Positions 10,706-24,549 of a DNA stretch of 64,000 bases are shown here, piece after piece (position 1 is the stretch's first letter; each line of letters opens with the position of its first letter). The position numbers and the translations under genes are program-made. The notes under the pieces were generated by a model. That model had not been told where the DNA came from. It saw only the letters and a list, made by a program, of their open reading frames with translations, and did no database searches. The DNA comes from Chromobotia macracanthus (lineage: Eukaryota; Chordata; Actinopteri; Cypriniformes; Botiidae): NCBI GenBank assembly GCA_036877525.1, contig JAZGTH010000020.1:45001-109000 (forward strand), read 5' to 3'.

Positions 10706-13340
10706 AATATGGAAAAATAATAACTTCTGCCATTAAATACTGTTTAATCTACCTGACCTGTCACAATTTCATAACATAACGGATAGCTTTAAAAATCCCG
10801 ACAATGCAACAGAAAATGGTAACTGCCTCTTTTCTAACATCTTTTTCTAAACACAGTTGCTCCTCTGCATACTCACACCCTAAAGAGAGCAGCCTGGAAA
10901 ACGTAACGTAACTGGAAGCAAACAAAACTAGAGGTATTCCGTACAGCATGGAATGAGAGTGTATTAAATTACAGAAAGGCCTTAAAATCTCCAGATCTGC
11001 CTACTTTTCAAATCTTTTAGAAGAAAATAAACACAACCCTAAATATTTATTTGATGCAGTGGCTGAATTAACAAACAATATAGCATCTGCTGCTTTAGAC
11101 AGTTGTTAACATCATAGCAGTGATGATTTTATGAATTTAGGGTTAGGGTTAATTTCAAAACAGGTACTGTCATAAACATGCAGTTTCCTGTAACATAATC
11201 ACATCACATCACATGGCACATCATAGTTTGCCCAAGGAGCAACTCCAGTCATTCTCTACTATAGGTAAGGATGAATTATGTTAAAAAATATTATTCAAAA
11301 ATAATGAAATCATCCATTAGGTAAATGGCTGACTAAATATTCACTCATAAATATCCATAACTTGCCTTGAACACTAAATTCACATAAAACATGGGCCATT
11401 TACAGACCTGGACAGCTGTCCAACTTTTTGAGCTTGTTTCATGATTCACTTGAATCAAGCAATTGAATCAAGGAGCTGTTTTTGCGCAGCTTCCCCAAAT
11501 TACGATCAATTTATTAATTTAATAAATTTATATTGCAAATTTACATCACAACAAATTGGGTCTTTTCCTATAATAATTATCCGTTTTATTTAAAGTTCGA
11601 TCCCTACTGCTGTTTTGGTGTAAGATGTTAAAAAGTGACAAACTACGTCAAGTTCAGAAAGCAATCATACAACAACCTCTGCCTTACGGCCTCAAAATGG
11701 GGCCATCTGGCGTCTCTCAACTGCACTGCATGATCTCTCTGAACTTCCTCTGTATCACTCATTTTCTTCTCTGTTCGTTGGAGAGCGGGGGGCCTCGTTT
11801 ATAAAATGTTGAGTACCGTCCTACATTTGATCTTATGCTCATTTCTCAAATTACATGTGATTCATGTACGCACAAAAACCGCGCGTACTCTCTTCTAGAT
11901 GCGAAATGTATGAATCTCAATGATCTTGTACATCTGGCAATTATCGGATTAGAATAACGGTTTAGATTAAACCGAGATTGTTTAATAGATTTCGATGGTG
12001 AGAGTCGCGGGTTTAGATCTCGCGCTAATTGATTCTGAATTTAATCTGGATCAGAGAACAGCAGGACTACAAGCATGTAGTCAGTACAGTATATGATGAT
12101 ACAGTACAGTATTACAGTTCTATTAAATAAAAAGACGAAACATGACTAATAAAAATAAATGACGAATAATTAACGATTTTCTTTTAATATGAGCTCATTA
12201 AAGCTCTAACTATTTCGTCCAATAGAATATGCGAATGGAAACACGTTGGTTTAATTTTTAGTTTTATATTTTAGCCTAATATTTTGAGTTTTACTGTATC
12301 ATGAAACAGACCGAAGTCATTCTGGATTAAATTAAACTCATAAAACAAGCCAACATGTTTTACACCAGCAGTTTGCTGCGGACGGGTGTATTCCAGTCTA
12401 CATCAGTAACAGCGCAGCGTTGTTTTCATTCTGCTTTGTTTGCCCTGTTAATTACCAATTAGGGTATTTGTAGATGATTTTTCTCAGTTGGTATTCACAT
12501 TTACACGTTTAGCGCTGAAGCAATTTAGAAGAAACAGTGCTGCTGCAAAATCATATGCGAGTTTACTGCGCATGAATAAGCGAATATACAGTGGGAGAGT
12601 ATCTAAACTTGAGTAGAGAAACATTTCTAAGACTGAATGGTGTAACACTGCAATTATGAAACGTAAATTATTAATTGTATCTTCTTAATGTAGGCCTGTA
12701 TTATGAGGAGACGGGAACACAAAGAGTTCGGAACAGCACACTATTATCATTCATTAACACGATGACAATTATAACATATTCGTTTCAATACAAAAAATCT
12801 TGAATCACGCTAAAAATGAAAATGTATGTGCTTTAGTTTTCTGAAGAATGTGGGTACTGTAGGGACATTTTATATTTGACACGTGTCCATGCTACTTCTG
12901 CTTTTATAAATATCTCTGTAGTTTTACATTTTAAGAGCCACATGTTAAAATGGATGTTTAAACGAACATGATTATCCTTACAATATTAACTATTTGGGAA
13001 CAGTTTAATGTTGTATTGTGTCAATGTGCTTGAAATATTTTAATGTGGTTGTAAACGGAAGGGGGCGCTATAGCATGTAAATAAACCCAATGGACCATCA
13101 GAAGAGCATGTTTGGAAGCATGTTGTGCATTTTTGTTTTTTAATTGATACCTTTAACTAATAGGGACATATTTTTGCAATTTAATTGATTGTACAACCCA
13201 TGCAAGAACACTGACTAAATGTAGCCTATAAATTGTATGTATTGTAAGTGACTTTGGACAAAATGTCTGTCGACTGCATAAATGTCAATTTAACAACCAA
13301 ATGGTGTCATAAACATTTTGAATGTCTTTGTATTTTGTGC
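10706..13340. other. Intergenic, no gene recognised
   Basis: No exon with credible splice sites and protein similarity is visible. The stretch is AT-rich, with one TTAGGGTTAGGGTT-like tract at about 11140. The 3' tail of a SINE (TATTGTAAGTGACTTTGGACAAAATG) lies near 13240-13285. Distal regulatory elements for msx1 could be here, but I cannot identify any. Confidence 0.4.
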
Positions 13341-13490
13341 TCCTGCAGCTCCGCTGATAGAGCATTGCATTAGCAGCCCAAAGGTCGTGGGTTTGACTTT
13401 TCACGGAACACACGTAGTGACAAAATGTATACATTGAATGTAATATTGTAAGTTGTGTTGGATAAAAGCGTGTGCCAAATGCATTACGAT
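13341..13490 (+). mobile_element. tRNA-derived SINE
   Basis: Same family as the copy at 9944. The head reads TCCTGCAGCTCCGCTGATAGAGCATTGCATTAGCAG, the B-box region GTGGGTTTGACTTTTC is mutated, and the tail is GTTGTGTTGGATAAAAGCG. It is more diverged than several other copies and therefore probably older. Confidence 0.8.
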
Positions 13491-15300
13491 AAGAAATTTT
13501 CTCGAAAACGTTCTGTATTCAAAAATCAGGTCTATACAGGGCGGAAGTTAATTTTTTTTAGTCTAACTGTCAAAAATAAATTGAAAATAAGAGAACATCA
13601 ATATGGGCTTAAAACAACAAACGAAAATTAACAACAAAATGCCTCAAACAATGCAAACACTGTAATGCGTATTATCACCCTTATAAAAATAGTGCCTAAA
13701 ATAGTAAGATTGCACATTTTATCCGGCTAATTTAGAAATTATTGTGATGCACGAATCGTGATTTACTGTAATCCTAAAGACGAGAAATATTTATTTCCCA
13801 CCACGCAGGATTTTAGACATTTATTTTAGTATGCAGTGTTTTAGTTATTGAAGTTTTATATTTACATCAATTTTATGCTATTATAATTCATAGAAATTTT
13901 TCGACACAAAGCTATGAATTAGCAAAATCCACTAGCTGTGATACGGTACGTTGGGGAGTTGGTAGCTAAAATACCACCCCTGTTTGAATCTTTAAATTTT
14001 CCCTCAATAGACAATGGCAGACGTGGCGCCAGAGAAATAAAGCGCCGATTCTCTTTGCAAACTTCCCGTTGTGATATTTTGGATGATAAAAACAAGTCAC
14101 TTTTGTTTCCCCTTTAGCCTGGGGCGTGGAGAGAGAGAGCCTGACCTTGTAAAAAGAAGGGACAGATCCTTCTTAGATCTTTTGTCAGAATTTTCCCCCT
14201 TTTCAGGCTGCGCACTCAGCCGTGTGATTCTCAACGTGTTGTCATTTGAGGTTTTATTAATTACTGATCAGTGACTCCAGTCTTATGCAGCAGAATGTTT
14301 TCAGCTCTGGACAGATCACCATAAACATGAGCCTGCGAATATTTCATTCTGATTTCAAAACATGTTTTTTTTAATATTTGCTAAGTTTTGGGAAAGTTTG
14401 CCTTTGCATGTAATTTACCATTATACCACTGTTAAAACCAATAATCTTCCGTCATCGTCGGTAAAACTGTCTTACAAAAAAGCCAAACAGCATTTTCTTT
14501 TTGATGGTCTTTGTGTTTGTTAAAAATATTCCACCTCTGGTCTTTTACAATTTCCTCAAGCTCACATTGAGTCCGCGCTATAATTTCATCTTTTAACAAC
14601 AGGATTCCAGTAGAATCATTTAAGGTCATTTCAAGCCCAAATCCGACCTGTAATTTAACTTGTTTAAACTTCTCACAAGTGACTGTTTTGTAGATGTTGG
14701 TGTCTTCGAGGTCCACTGGCGCCAAGAAAATCTAAGTGGGTTATTTCAGCGCAATAAGCAACAGCTGTGGAAATACACTGCAGCCAGATGATAGATGACA
14801 GTTTAAATACACGTCTACTACGACACTCAAAGACTGCCTGTTCTTTCTGGGGTTACATTTTACACACTTATTTTTGCAAGAGATGATTGACCCTAACTGC
14901 GCAGTGTTTTGATGTCTGGCTCAACTAATTAATTAGGTGATATTGACTGTATCACACAGTCAGTATTTCTGTTTTGATTTTTAATCATTTAATTCTGCGT
15001 TCAGCTTTTAAACTGGTTCAGGTTTTATCAAGCCGTTATTTTATTTTACAGTCTTTTTATCTGATTGAATTTTTAAATAGAACCGGCGGTGGTGGTGATG
15101 ATATAGTTAAATGCTCTCTCTTTGTAAATCGCTTTAATATTGAAGTGAAACACTTCTGGATTGCCGGGCATAAAAATCGGTCATCATGACGAAATGTATA
15201 TACATGTTTTAAAACCATTCTCAAAATCTCATTCATGGCAATCGAGATCATGTTTCTGCGTAACGAACAGAAAACTAATAAAAAAGAATACAAGTTGTTG
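13491..15300. other. msx1 downstream flank, no gene
   Basis: No recognisable coding exon. A 97-residue open frame on the minus strand (14432-14725) has no splice context or family similarity that I can see. The right end contains minus-strand AATAAA signals that could end the msx1 transcript. Confidence 0.4.
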
Positions 15301-15304
15301 TTAA

Positions 15305-15310
15305 TTTATT
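15305..15310 (-). terminator. msx1: Candidate polyadenylation signal of msx1
   Basis: TTTATT on the plus strand is AATAAA on the msx1 strand, about 360 bases after the stop codon. A similar motif lies near 15410. Either could end the message. Confidence 0.4.
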
Positions 15311-15666
15311 TAACAAATAGTATAAATTGTATTCCATCCAAATGTACAATATTTTACAGTTCAGGGTATCCCTTTCGAAGGGAATCATTTAAACAACAGT
15401 CAGTGCTGTTTATTTATTGCTATAATTCAAACATTTGAGTACGCAGTTTGATCATAAACGCATTGCTATGAATGCAAGTGTGAGATACAGACTGTTTCCA
15501 CCCAACCTACCTTTGAGCAAAGACGCTGTCACAACTATGTGATAGTACAGGCCAGTAAATCAGCTCTACTTTTACCAGAAATCCCCATTTAAATAAGAGC
15601 TGCACGTCTGGTGGTTTACATTTCTTTGCATTGAGATTTAGATTCAGTCTGTGAAACACGATCACC

Positions 15667-16783
<1,117 letters not shown>

Positions 16784-16787
<4 letters not shown>

Positions 16788-16793
16788 ATATGG
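16784..16793. promoter_or_regulatory. Perfect CArG box over the msx1 start codon
   Basis: CCATATATGG is a palindromic match to the SRF site CC(A/T)6GG and includes the msx1 initiator ATG. It could be a chance match, and its position in the coding start is unusual for a regulatory site. Confidence 0.3.
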
Positions 16794-16899
16794 ACGTGTA
16801 ATGAAGGTTTTGATGCTCAGAACAGCGTGGTTGAAGTTCTTCGTCCTTGAAGTTTTGTGAACTAATACACACACGTCATCCAATCGGGGGAGAGAAGGG

Positions 16900-19800
16900 A
16901 GGCGCTTGAGGCCTCTTGAAGTTCGGCGTTGGATGTTGTACAGTTTCTAACGTTGTTTAAAATACGTTTTGCTGAATAGTGTAAATGTTTTCGCTACTGC
17001 TTAAGGAAAAAAATTGAAAAGGTTTAGTCGATTCCAGGATTTAAAATCCGTCTTTTTATTAGGTACAATTTGTGTAAAGCAAATTTCCATCTAGAGAGAA
17101 TCATGCGCTTTAGCTCTGCTAAGGTTTGGATTTAAAGACTGAAATATTTCTATAATTGTAATATTTTCTAATTTGTAATATAATTCTAAAAGTTTCTATA
17201 AAGTCCTGATCAGTCTGCACACTATGAGTACCGGTAATTGAAGAATATAATCAGGCCATGGTGACATGGTGTTTTCAGGGTTTTTTTAGTGTTTTGTCAG
17301 GTAATTAGTGAGTATGTGTTATTTGTGGAGCCAGTATGATCAAGGCGCAGTTTTAATCCACACGAACAGCCACGGGACCTCAATTTTGAAAAAAAAAACC
17401 CACTTTCTTAGTCGATCACTCGCCATTTACTCGCTCTTCTCTGTGTTGGAAGTTAAGCTGCTCAGAGGACGCTTTCTCTAAGACAGACACCTCTTACAAC
17501 ACAAATTATTATTATGATACATTAACGTTTAAAACATGCATAACAGATAATGGTTTCAGATGAAATCGGGACTTCACTGTTCTACATTGTTGCCTGAACC
17601 AATTCTACTCTTGCTGTAATTGGTTGTAACTGATAAAATTACACGCAAGCGGTAATTCAGCATTTCCTTAATTTCACATCCGGCGCTTAAGATGGATAAA
17701 TCTATAATTATACGTGGAGACACTTAGAGGTCATTACATAAAATGAGCGGCGCTATGTGGCGCGCTTTGAAGTCTCCAGCTCTCAAGCGCTGCGGGAATG
17801 TTTGATCCTTGCGCGGTTAAGTTGAGGCGCATAAACACAAATCTGCACACACGAAACACATTATCCACCCGCTCTCCTGAAGAAAGAGCCCTTCATTGGC
17901 GATCCCTTCAGTTAAACATAGTAAATATCTGCCTTTGTTTCAATTGTGTTTGTTACTATACAGAGCGCGAGCATTGTGGGGAAACAAAGTCGGGGGCAAT
18001 TAGCATAGCAAACACTTCGTTTTAAAGGCAGTGATGTGTAGTGAAAAAGGTGATTACCATAGTTTTTTTTAATTGTAATCTTACAGCAACAAATGAGGGC
18101 TGATATGGGACAAAGCCAGTGCGTTTACATTTGAGCTGTAACTTCACAAACTTCACCTTTGATTCTCGGTCTGGAAGCAGGCACGTGAGACAGAAAGCCT
18201 TTGTTGTCTCTCTCCGAGAGTTGTTTTAACCCTTTTTATGCAGAGTCTGACAATTCTGACTTAAAAGTCTTTAAAAGCTCCATGTATGTATCAAAAGACG
18301 CGAGGTTTGCCTTTAATGATCAGTGAAATCCCGACGACTTCATGAACTTGGCCACTGTGGAACACGTGTGTCCCATCACAACGTGTTTAAATGCACAAAA
18401 GTTGTTTGCACGAGATTTGGGACCAGTGCAGTTTATATGATGTTCGGGAATATAAGTGAAGACCGAGTTTTACGTGCTGAGAAGAATGCGCTGTTAAGAC
18501 TCTGATCGCAACATTATGATGCTCTTCGTGGGATGAAAGAGACTGCTGCTGGAATCATTACACTTAATATCTCCTATTTCAAAGCAATTAGCGCAATCAG
18601 GCATAAAGGGTCACTCAATGCCTTACGGTTATTTAAGCCACTAAATGCCACCGTTTAGTTTAGCCTTCCTTGTAACCCTGCATGTTTCTTTTTCCCTGAC
18701 ACAAGGTCAGGCGGTGATTGACAGATGATGTAGTTTTCGGTTATTTTGTGCATACGTGAAATCAATATTTCAGCATCACAACAAATTCAAAAGACTAAAT
18801 ATGCATCAATGCATGCTTTATCATTTTTAATGTTCTATGGTGTTGTCATTGTGTTGTGTATATATTTATTTATCTTATAAATGTTGTGTACACACCCAGT
18901 CTTAACGGTAAAAATAAGGCAGCCGTTGCTGAAATCATTTTCTTGCCTGTAACATTGAAAATGTCCTCACATAAGCGTTTGAGGTTTGTCATATCACAAA
19001 GGTTAATGTGAAGTGTTTGATTCTGCCCTTCATGTGACATTTCCTAAAAACGACCTACAGCACGCTGCTCCGGCCCGATAAAAGCGCTCGTGTCTCAATT
19101 ACCTGCAGACAAAATTTAATTATCGCCGTTATAACACACAGGGCTGCTAATAATATTAATCTCAACTCACTGAGCTAAATAATGCTGCATAAAACGTAAT
19201 AATGGTTAATAAGCGGAAAACAAGCTAACAAATCAAATAGAGACACGGAATGCGGTAAATACAGTTACACATAAAAACGATAAATCCACTTCACCATATC
19301 ACAAATAAAACTAAGTCTTTCTCAGTAAGATCATTTCTTAATATTTACACAATTTTAATGGTGACAGAGAAGTATTTTATGTTTTTTAGTGTAGATCGTA
19401 TAGTGTAGTGTACTTTTACCTTTTCCTTAAAGCTGTGCTAGTAATATTTCAGTACGCCGGGGGATGGGACTGTCCTCATCAGATTAGCTAGATAAGTATA
19501 ATGCCTTTACGGTTCTATTCCGTGTGATTCCTTTATTTTCTTCTCATAAATGGTAAAAAAAATTTTTTAAAAACTTTAGAGTTATTGCTAAATCTGTGAT
19601 GTTACATTTTAAACCCGTTTTGAAATATCTTTACATTTGACAATAAAAATGTTGGCCAGTTTAACTGTATTGTTCATGTGTTATTTGTCTCATATAATAT
19701 TTGTTCAGAGTGTTTTGTGTGTGTTTCACAGTAAAAAATTATATGGTACAGTGTAGTATTACACTTTGTAATGCTTGATTATAGCTGCCCCCGATTTAAT

Positions 19801-20020
19801 AAAATATAGATAAAAATAAAAAACATTAATTGTTGGAACTGTTAGAAAATAATTGATGATTAAATAATTGTTTTTATTTTATAGTTATAAATGCTGATGT
19901 CATAACTGTTATTTCAAATAATGATATTAATATTAAAATGATTTGACCTTAAGAAGTGTCGTTTTTGAGGGATTTTCATATTGGTTTTATACATTGAGAC
20001 ATTTCGCTTTATCAAGGATA
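16900..20020. promoter_or_regulatory. msx1 upstream region with candidate conserved elements
   Basis: Upstream of the minus-strand msx1 are stretches that look constrained, not repetitive: 17640-18030 (CpG-containing), 18570-18660 (CAATTAGCGCAATCAG and neighbours) and 19050-19210 (CCCGATAAAAGCGC, TCAATTACCTG, AAATTTAATTATCGCC). They hold several TAATT-type homeodomain cores and few repeats. No coding exon is visible. The enhancer role is inferred from position and composition only. Confidence 0.4.
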
Positions 20021-20029
20021 CCCGTGACG

Positions 20030-20410
20030 GTTCAATTAAAAAAATCCCTCAGGAGTTCAGTGACATTCACTATTTCTGCGATAAATCCGAGAAAGGCCAT
20101 TTAGTGCCGCTGGTTTCCATCTGTGTACGAGGTCAGGCCGCCGCTCTGGAGTTTAATGAGCCCGTTAAAGCGCGATTGATTTCGGTTCATCTTTACGATC
20201 AGCTCGCGAGCCGCTATCAGCCGCGCCGCACATTGAGCGCGCGCGGTTTGTCTCTCTCTACGCAGTTTAGCTCGCTCACAGCCCCGCCCCTCAAACCCCG
20301 AGCGGCCCGTAATTAATTTCTCATTAGACAGCGCTTTATTGTTTAATTTGCGCAGTTCGTAATCAAATTGGGCAGATTAATTGGTACAAAATTTAGGAAG
20401 CTTGAAAAAT
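20030..20410. promoter_or_regulatory. CpG-rich candidate enhancer upstream of msx1
   Basis: A GC- and CpG-rich island (around CGCGAGCCGCTATCAGCCGC and CCCCGCCCCTCAAACC, a GC-box-like site) is set directly against AT-rich homeodomain-type sites (GTAATTAATTTCTCATTAG, CGTAATCAAATTGGG, GATTAATTGG). The 111-residue open frame across it lacks splice sites and family similarity. About 3.3 kb upstream of msx1 and 8.6 kb upstream of stx18, it is a good candidate for a developmental enhancer. Confidence 0.45.
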
Positions 20411-20654
20411 ATACGGGTTTAATTTTCTTCGCTGTATTTTCTTTCAATAAATTCTCATTCTATTACCCCGCTGGCAGGTTTCTGCCCTGGTGCATTTCAC
20501 AGATTGTCTCGCGCTTCGGCAGAGGCATTTAACAGCACTTAATAAAACGCCATCACGTCGATATATTTCGATTACAAGTCGGCTGTACAAATTCATGTTT
20601 ATTTGTGCCGATGGCCTAGTGAGAGAGATTGTGGAAATTGTTTGTTTCAGGCCA

Positions 20655-20763
20655 TGGCTGGGTAACAACAACCCACCACAGGGTAATTTATAGCCCAACT
20701 TTGTGTTCTGTCAGTATTTTACCCAGCCTTGGGTTGAAAATAACCCAGCATTTTTAGAGTGTA
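20655..20763. repeat. Short non-autonomous DNA element (MITE-like)
   Basis: GGGTAACAACAACCCA near the left end and TTGGGTTGAAAATAACCCAGCATTTTTAGAGTGTA at the right end are typical of a widespread fish MITE family whose ends carry AACCCA/TGGGTT and TTTTTAGAGTGTA. It lies between the CpG island and AT-rich DNA. Confidence 0.6.
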
Positions 20764-23228
20764 GCAGAGTTTGAAAAGGAATACATTTTATTTGATTTAC
20801 AGGGCCTTTCTTTTCTAATTCTGTTCTATTTCAGCATAATCTCCTGTTTATCAAGTCTCACACACAAACACAGTGTGATGAAAAACCTTGAGATGGCGAA
20901 GGTCAAGAGTAATTATGACTGTGTACACAGACCACTCTAAACATACATGCAATAAAAAAACCAATCCAGAAAGAGAAAATGCAGTGAATAAAAGCAAATG
21001 TAAAAGGAATATTTGTGAATGTACGTAATGATAACTTATTTAATCATATGTGTAAATGAATATTTGATATGAATGTATCTAATAATGTATAATGTTTTCA
21101 TTAAATAAATTGTTATCATGATTTATTTAGAAATGGAGAGATATGGAGACAGGCAGGTGTCTCACTGCACTTTGAGTTTGAGTTTCAGTCTTTTTCTTCA
21201 TTTCTGTTGAGACAGAAGAATGTGTGAATGAGAGAGATGTCAGGTGCACAAAGAGTGACGAATGATACACCGAGAACGTTCATCTGTAAATCCACACACA
21301 ATAAGAGCTGCTTATTATTGTATAAAAACTTCAGAGGTAAAATAAAAAATCATATTTCAACATGAAGATAACACAGTTTCTTCAATATTTAGATTACAAT
21401 CTAAATGAATTATCATGATTTTTGTAGAGACTTAACGTCATTGTAGTTAAACTGTTGGTTTTGTTTTCTCAGCCTGTAGTTCTGGTGTGTTGCCCAAGTT
21501 CAAGAGTTATGAGTTCATGTCTTAAAGAGGAAAATTTGTTTGTGAGCAGATAAAACATACCAAACAATACACACATAACACAAATATTGTTAATACCCTC
21601 TAAAGCATGCATTCCATAAATACCTGTTTCTGATTATTACTGAAATCACCCCGTCTTTTCAGATTCTCTTTCATTTCTTTTTTTATCTTATTCAAATTTC
21701 TAATAGACAAATGAGTCACCAAACCTCTTGGTCCTAACTTAATGTATTTGTGTGTGTATATTACCTAACTGTTTGTGTGTGTGTGGATTGCTAAGTTCAT
21801 AGTCAGAGGAGCTGGAAGACATTTACTTTCAACTTGACTGGCGCTTATAATAGTATTTTAAAACATTTCTGTTTTCAGTTGAAAGTTCTCTCCTTGTTCT
21901 TTTTTTTAATGTTTTAGTTTTTCTGCTGGTGTCAGAATGTGATGGGGTTGTCGGTGTTATTAAAGGTCTGATGCAGGAGCAGTGACCAATTCCTGCCCTT
22001 CATCTCAGCACTTTCAAAAGTGATAAGGCTGTTGCATAAATACACAGGGTTGTAGATGAATCTTTTATGGATGTTCTCTCCACGCACATGCAGATGTAAA
22101 GATGTGTTTAGTGGTTTTATTGACACTTGTGTGAATGTGTATCATTCATATTTTCATAGCAGTTAGAGGTGAAATAAAAGAAACATGTTTCTCCTGTTTG
22201 TTATTGTAACATGAGCTAATAACTCCTGACTGAGTACACAAGACTCCATATATTCACACCCTCAGAGCAAAATGACACACACTGTTGACCTTGACAACAG
22301 CATGGAATCATTTTTCTGACATTAGTGTGAGTGTGTGTGTTAAGGGCTGCTGTGAACAGAAACACACAGTAACAGAACTTGTGTACTACAGCCGAGGAGA
22401 GTTTACTTGTGTTTATAAAAAAAGAGGTGAAGCGTGTACAAGAGCAGCACTGCTGTTCAACACTGTGATGTTGCTGTAAAGTTCCACTGGCCCATTTTTA
22501 AAACAGAATAATGTTCTATAGAATAACAGTATGGAGTTTGACTCTCAGCCGGGTCCTGAAATGCTTAATTACCAAGTAACCTGTAAATTATATCCAAACC
22601 AATTATAGTGTGCGTGGACGTGTGTGTAGTGGCAGTTTGTCTTGAGTCAGTGAGCACATGAAGCACTAGATAGGAGACAAGTGTGTTTGTGTGTTTACAT
22701 AGCTATACTTACTATAGCTATAACACAATTGTTAGCTATAACACAATTGTCTCCAGATGTCAGCTAAATCACAACCTTTTTTTAGGGACACACAATGACG
22801 TCTTCAAAGGTAAAGATTATTTATGAAAAATGTTCTTGTAAGTGGTCTGTAAAGTTGTGGGTTGGTTTATAATCATTTCAGCTAACTCTGTGTGTGTTTG
22901 TAAAGTCCTTTTAAGAGGTTAGTAATAAAATAACTGCTGCTATTTGACCACATTTCTGCTCTTTGTGATTAAAACAAGTTTGATCTTGACAACATGATCA
23001 CAGCAGAGAGAGCAGAAGAAATTATGACAAAACACTTATCTGTCTCTCCCTCTGTCGGGGGTTCAAAAATGTCCCAATGGAAAATTGCTTTAAATGTCCT
23101 TCATCTTTTCATGATGTTTCTGAATGTGTTTCAGTGTATGTGTGTTTATACTACAGCATACTTTGATGTGTGTGTTGGAGTTTGAGAGTAAACACGATGC
23201 ATTAACAGCCTTAAAAAAAGAAAAGTGG
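20764..23228. other. Intergenic, no gene recognised
   Basis: AT-rich sequence with short GT tracts. Near 22715-22752 an 18-bp unit (TAGCTATAACACAATTGT) is directly repeated. No exon or RNA gene is supported. Confidence 0.4.
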
Positions 23229-23370
23229 TCCTGTAGCTTAACTGGTAGAGCATTGTGTTAGCAGTGCAAAGGTTGCGGGTTCGATTCACGCGGAACACAC
23301 ACAGTATTGAGTTGTATAGCTTGAATGCAATGCAAGTTTCTTTGGATACAAGTGTCTATGTAATGTAAAA
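23229..23370 (+). mobile_element. tRNA-derived SINE
   Basis: The head TCCTGTAGCTTAACTGGTAGAGCATTGTGTTAGCAG carries an A-box and is followed by a well-kept B-box in GGTTGCGGGTTCGATTCACG. The tail contains TGAATGCAATGCAAG and TTTGGATACAAGTGTCT. Same family as the other SINE copies here. Confidence 0.85.
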
Positions 23371-23727
23371 GGGGTAAATGTACAAAAGATATTTGTGTGT
23401 GAATATAAGGAGAAGCTTAAAGTCTTATGAGAAATAAAAGAGACCTGAGCAGTAGAATGAATACAGGTAAATACAGGTTTCTCATAGATGTTAACAATCT
23501 ATGTTAACAACCTTATAGAGTTACAATGTAATCAGGTTTATCATAAAATGAATTCTGATTTAGTGATGCAAGAATAGAAGCTATAATTAATAATCTGAAG
23601 TTTACACTATGATTTCCTTGTAGGGTTTTTGTCTGTTAATAATTAAATAGATTAATCAGCACAGAAAATAGTCTTTACATTCTCAACACCTTACCATATC
23701 ACTCTCTCTCTCTCCCTCTGCCAATTT

Positions 23728-24290
23728 TCAATTTAAAGTACTTTATTAGCATGATTGTGTTTACATACAATATTTATACATAAAACCAAATATTTATAAA
23801 ATGTACAGTTTTAAAACAACAGAAAGTAGTGTAGTGTTAAAATAAGGTGCTAAAATATATAAAGGTGGACTTTTAACATGAAACTGTGAACAACAACAAG
23901 AGATGACAGTAAATAAATAAAGTGTAAATATATAATAAATAATAGTGTCTTTGTACTGGATCAAGGCAGTGGTTTGTTTCTGAGGCTGTGCAGCTAAAAA
24001 TGAATTTAGCAGCAGTTGACGGGTGTCTGTTTTTCCCCAGTAACATCAGCATTTGATCCTCTTCTGAAGAGCTGCAGAACTGTGGCATGAGGTTGAAGTA
24101 TTTCTCAAATCGTTTTTCTCTCACCTGTTTATATTTACCACAGTGAAGGAGAAAGTGTGTCTGTCTCCACCTCACCAGTGTCACAATGACCACAGACTCG
24201 CTGTTTGGAAGCATGTTTGTCTGTGTCTGTCTTTCGCTGGCAGACTGTGATCACTAAGTTTGTATTTGGTAAGGATTCGTCTCTGCTTTG
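23728..24290 (-). mobile_element. Decayed LINE reverse-transcriptase C-terminus and 3' UTR
   Basis: On the minus strand, from about 24290 down, the frame reads TKYKLSDHSLPAK, then after breaks THFLLHCGKYKQVREKRFEK and FCSSSEEDQMLMLLGKN. This is the conserved C-terminal region of a fish LINE polymerase, including the HFLLHC zinc-knuckle-like motif. The 3' UTR continues to 23728 and matches 6708-6922. Stops and frameshifts show it is dead. Confidence 0.7.
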
Positions 24291-24318
24291 CACCCTTTTG
24301 TCTCTCTTTCACTATCCC

Positions 24319-24320
<2 letters not shown>

Positions 24321-24383
<63 letters not shown>
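24321..24383 (+). repeat. (CT)n microsatellite
   Basis: About 60 bases of uninterrupted CT dinucleotide. It creates Arg-Glu and Ser-Leu repeat open frames on the two strands, which are not genes. Confidence 0.95.
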
Positions 24384-24385
<2 letters not shown>

Positions 24386-24549
24386 GTTGACCACCATTGT
24401 GAATGCAGTGTGGACAGGTCGGGTGTCCTCCAGTATTAAGACTGTGAGTTCTACTGCAGTGTGACTTACATTCCTGGAATCTGTTGAACTGATTTTTCTC
24501 ATCTGTTACTTTGTCTTGTTCCCCCAGAATCAAGCAGTGCCAATTGCTG

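Noticed and set aside
14432..14725. 97-residue minus-strand open frame
   Set aside because: It starts with ATG but has no recognisable domain and no exon context. An open frame of this length is expected by chance.
19981..20316. 111-residue open frame upstream of msx1
   Set aside because: The chosen start is not an ATG, there are no splice sites or family similarity, and the CpG-rich composition explains the lack of stops.
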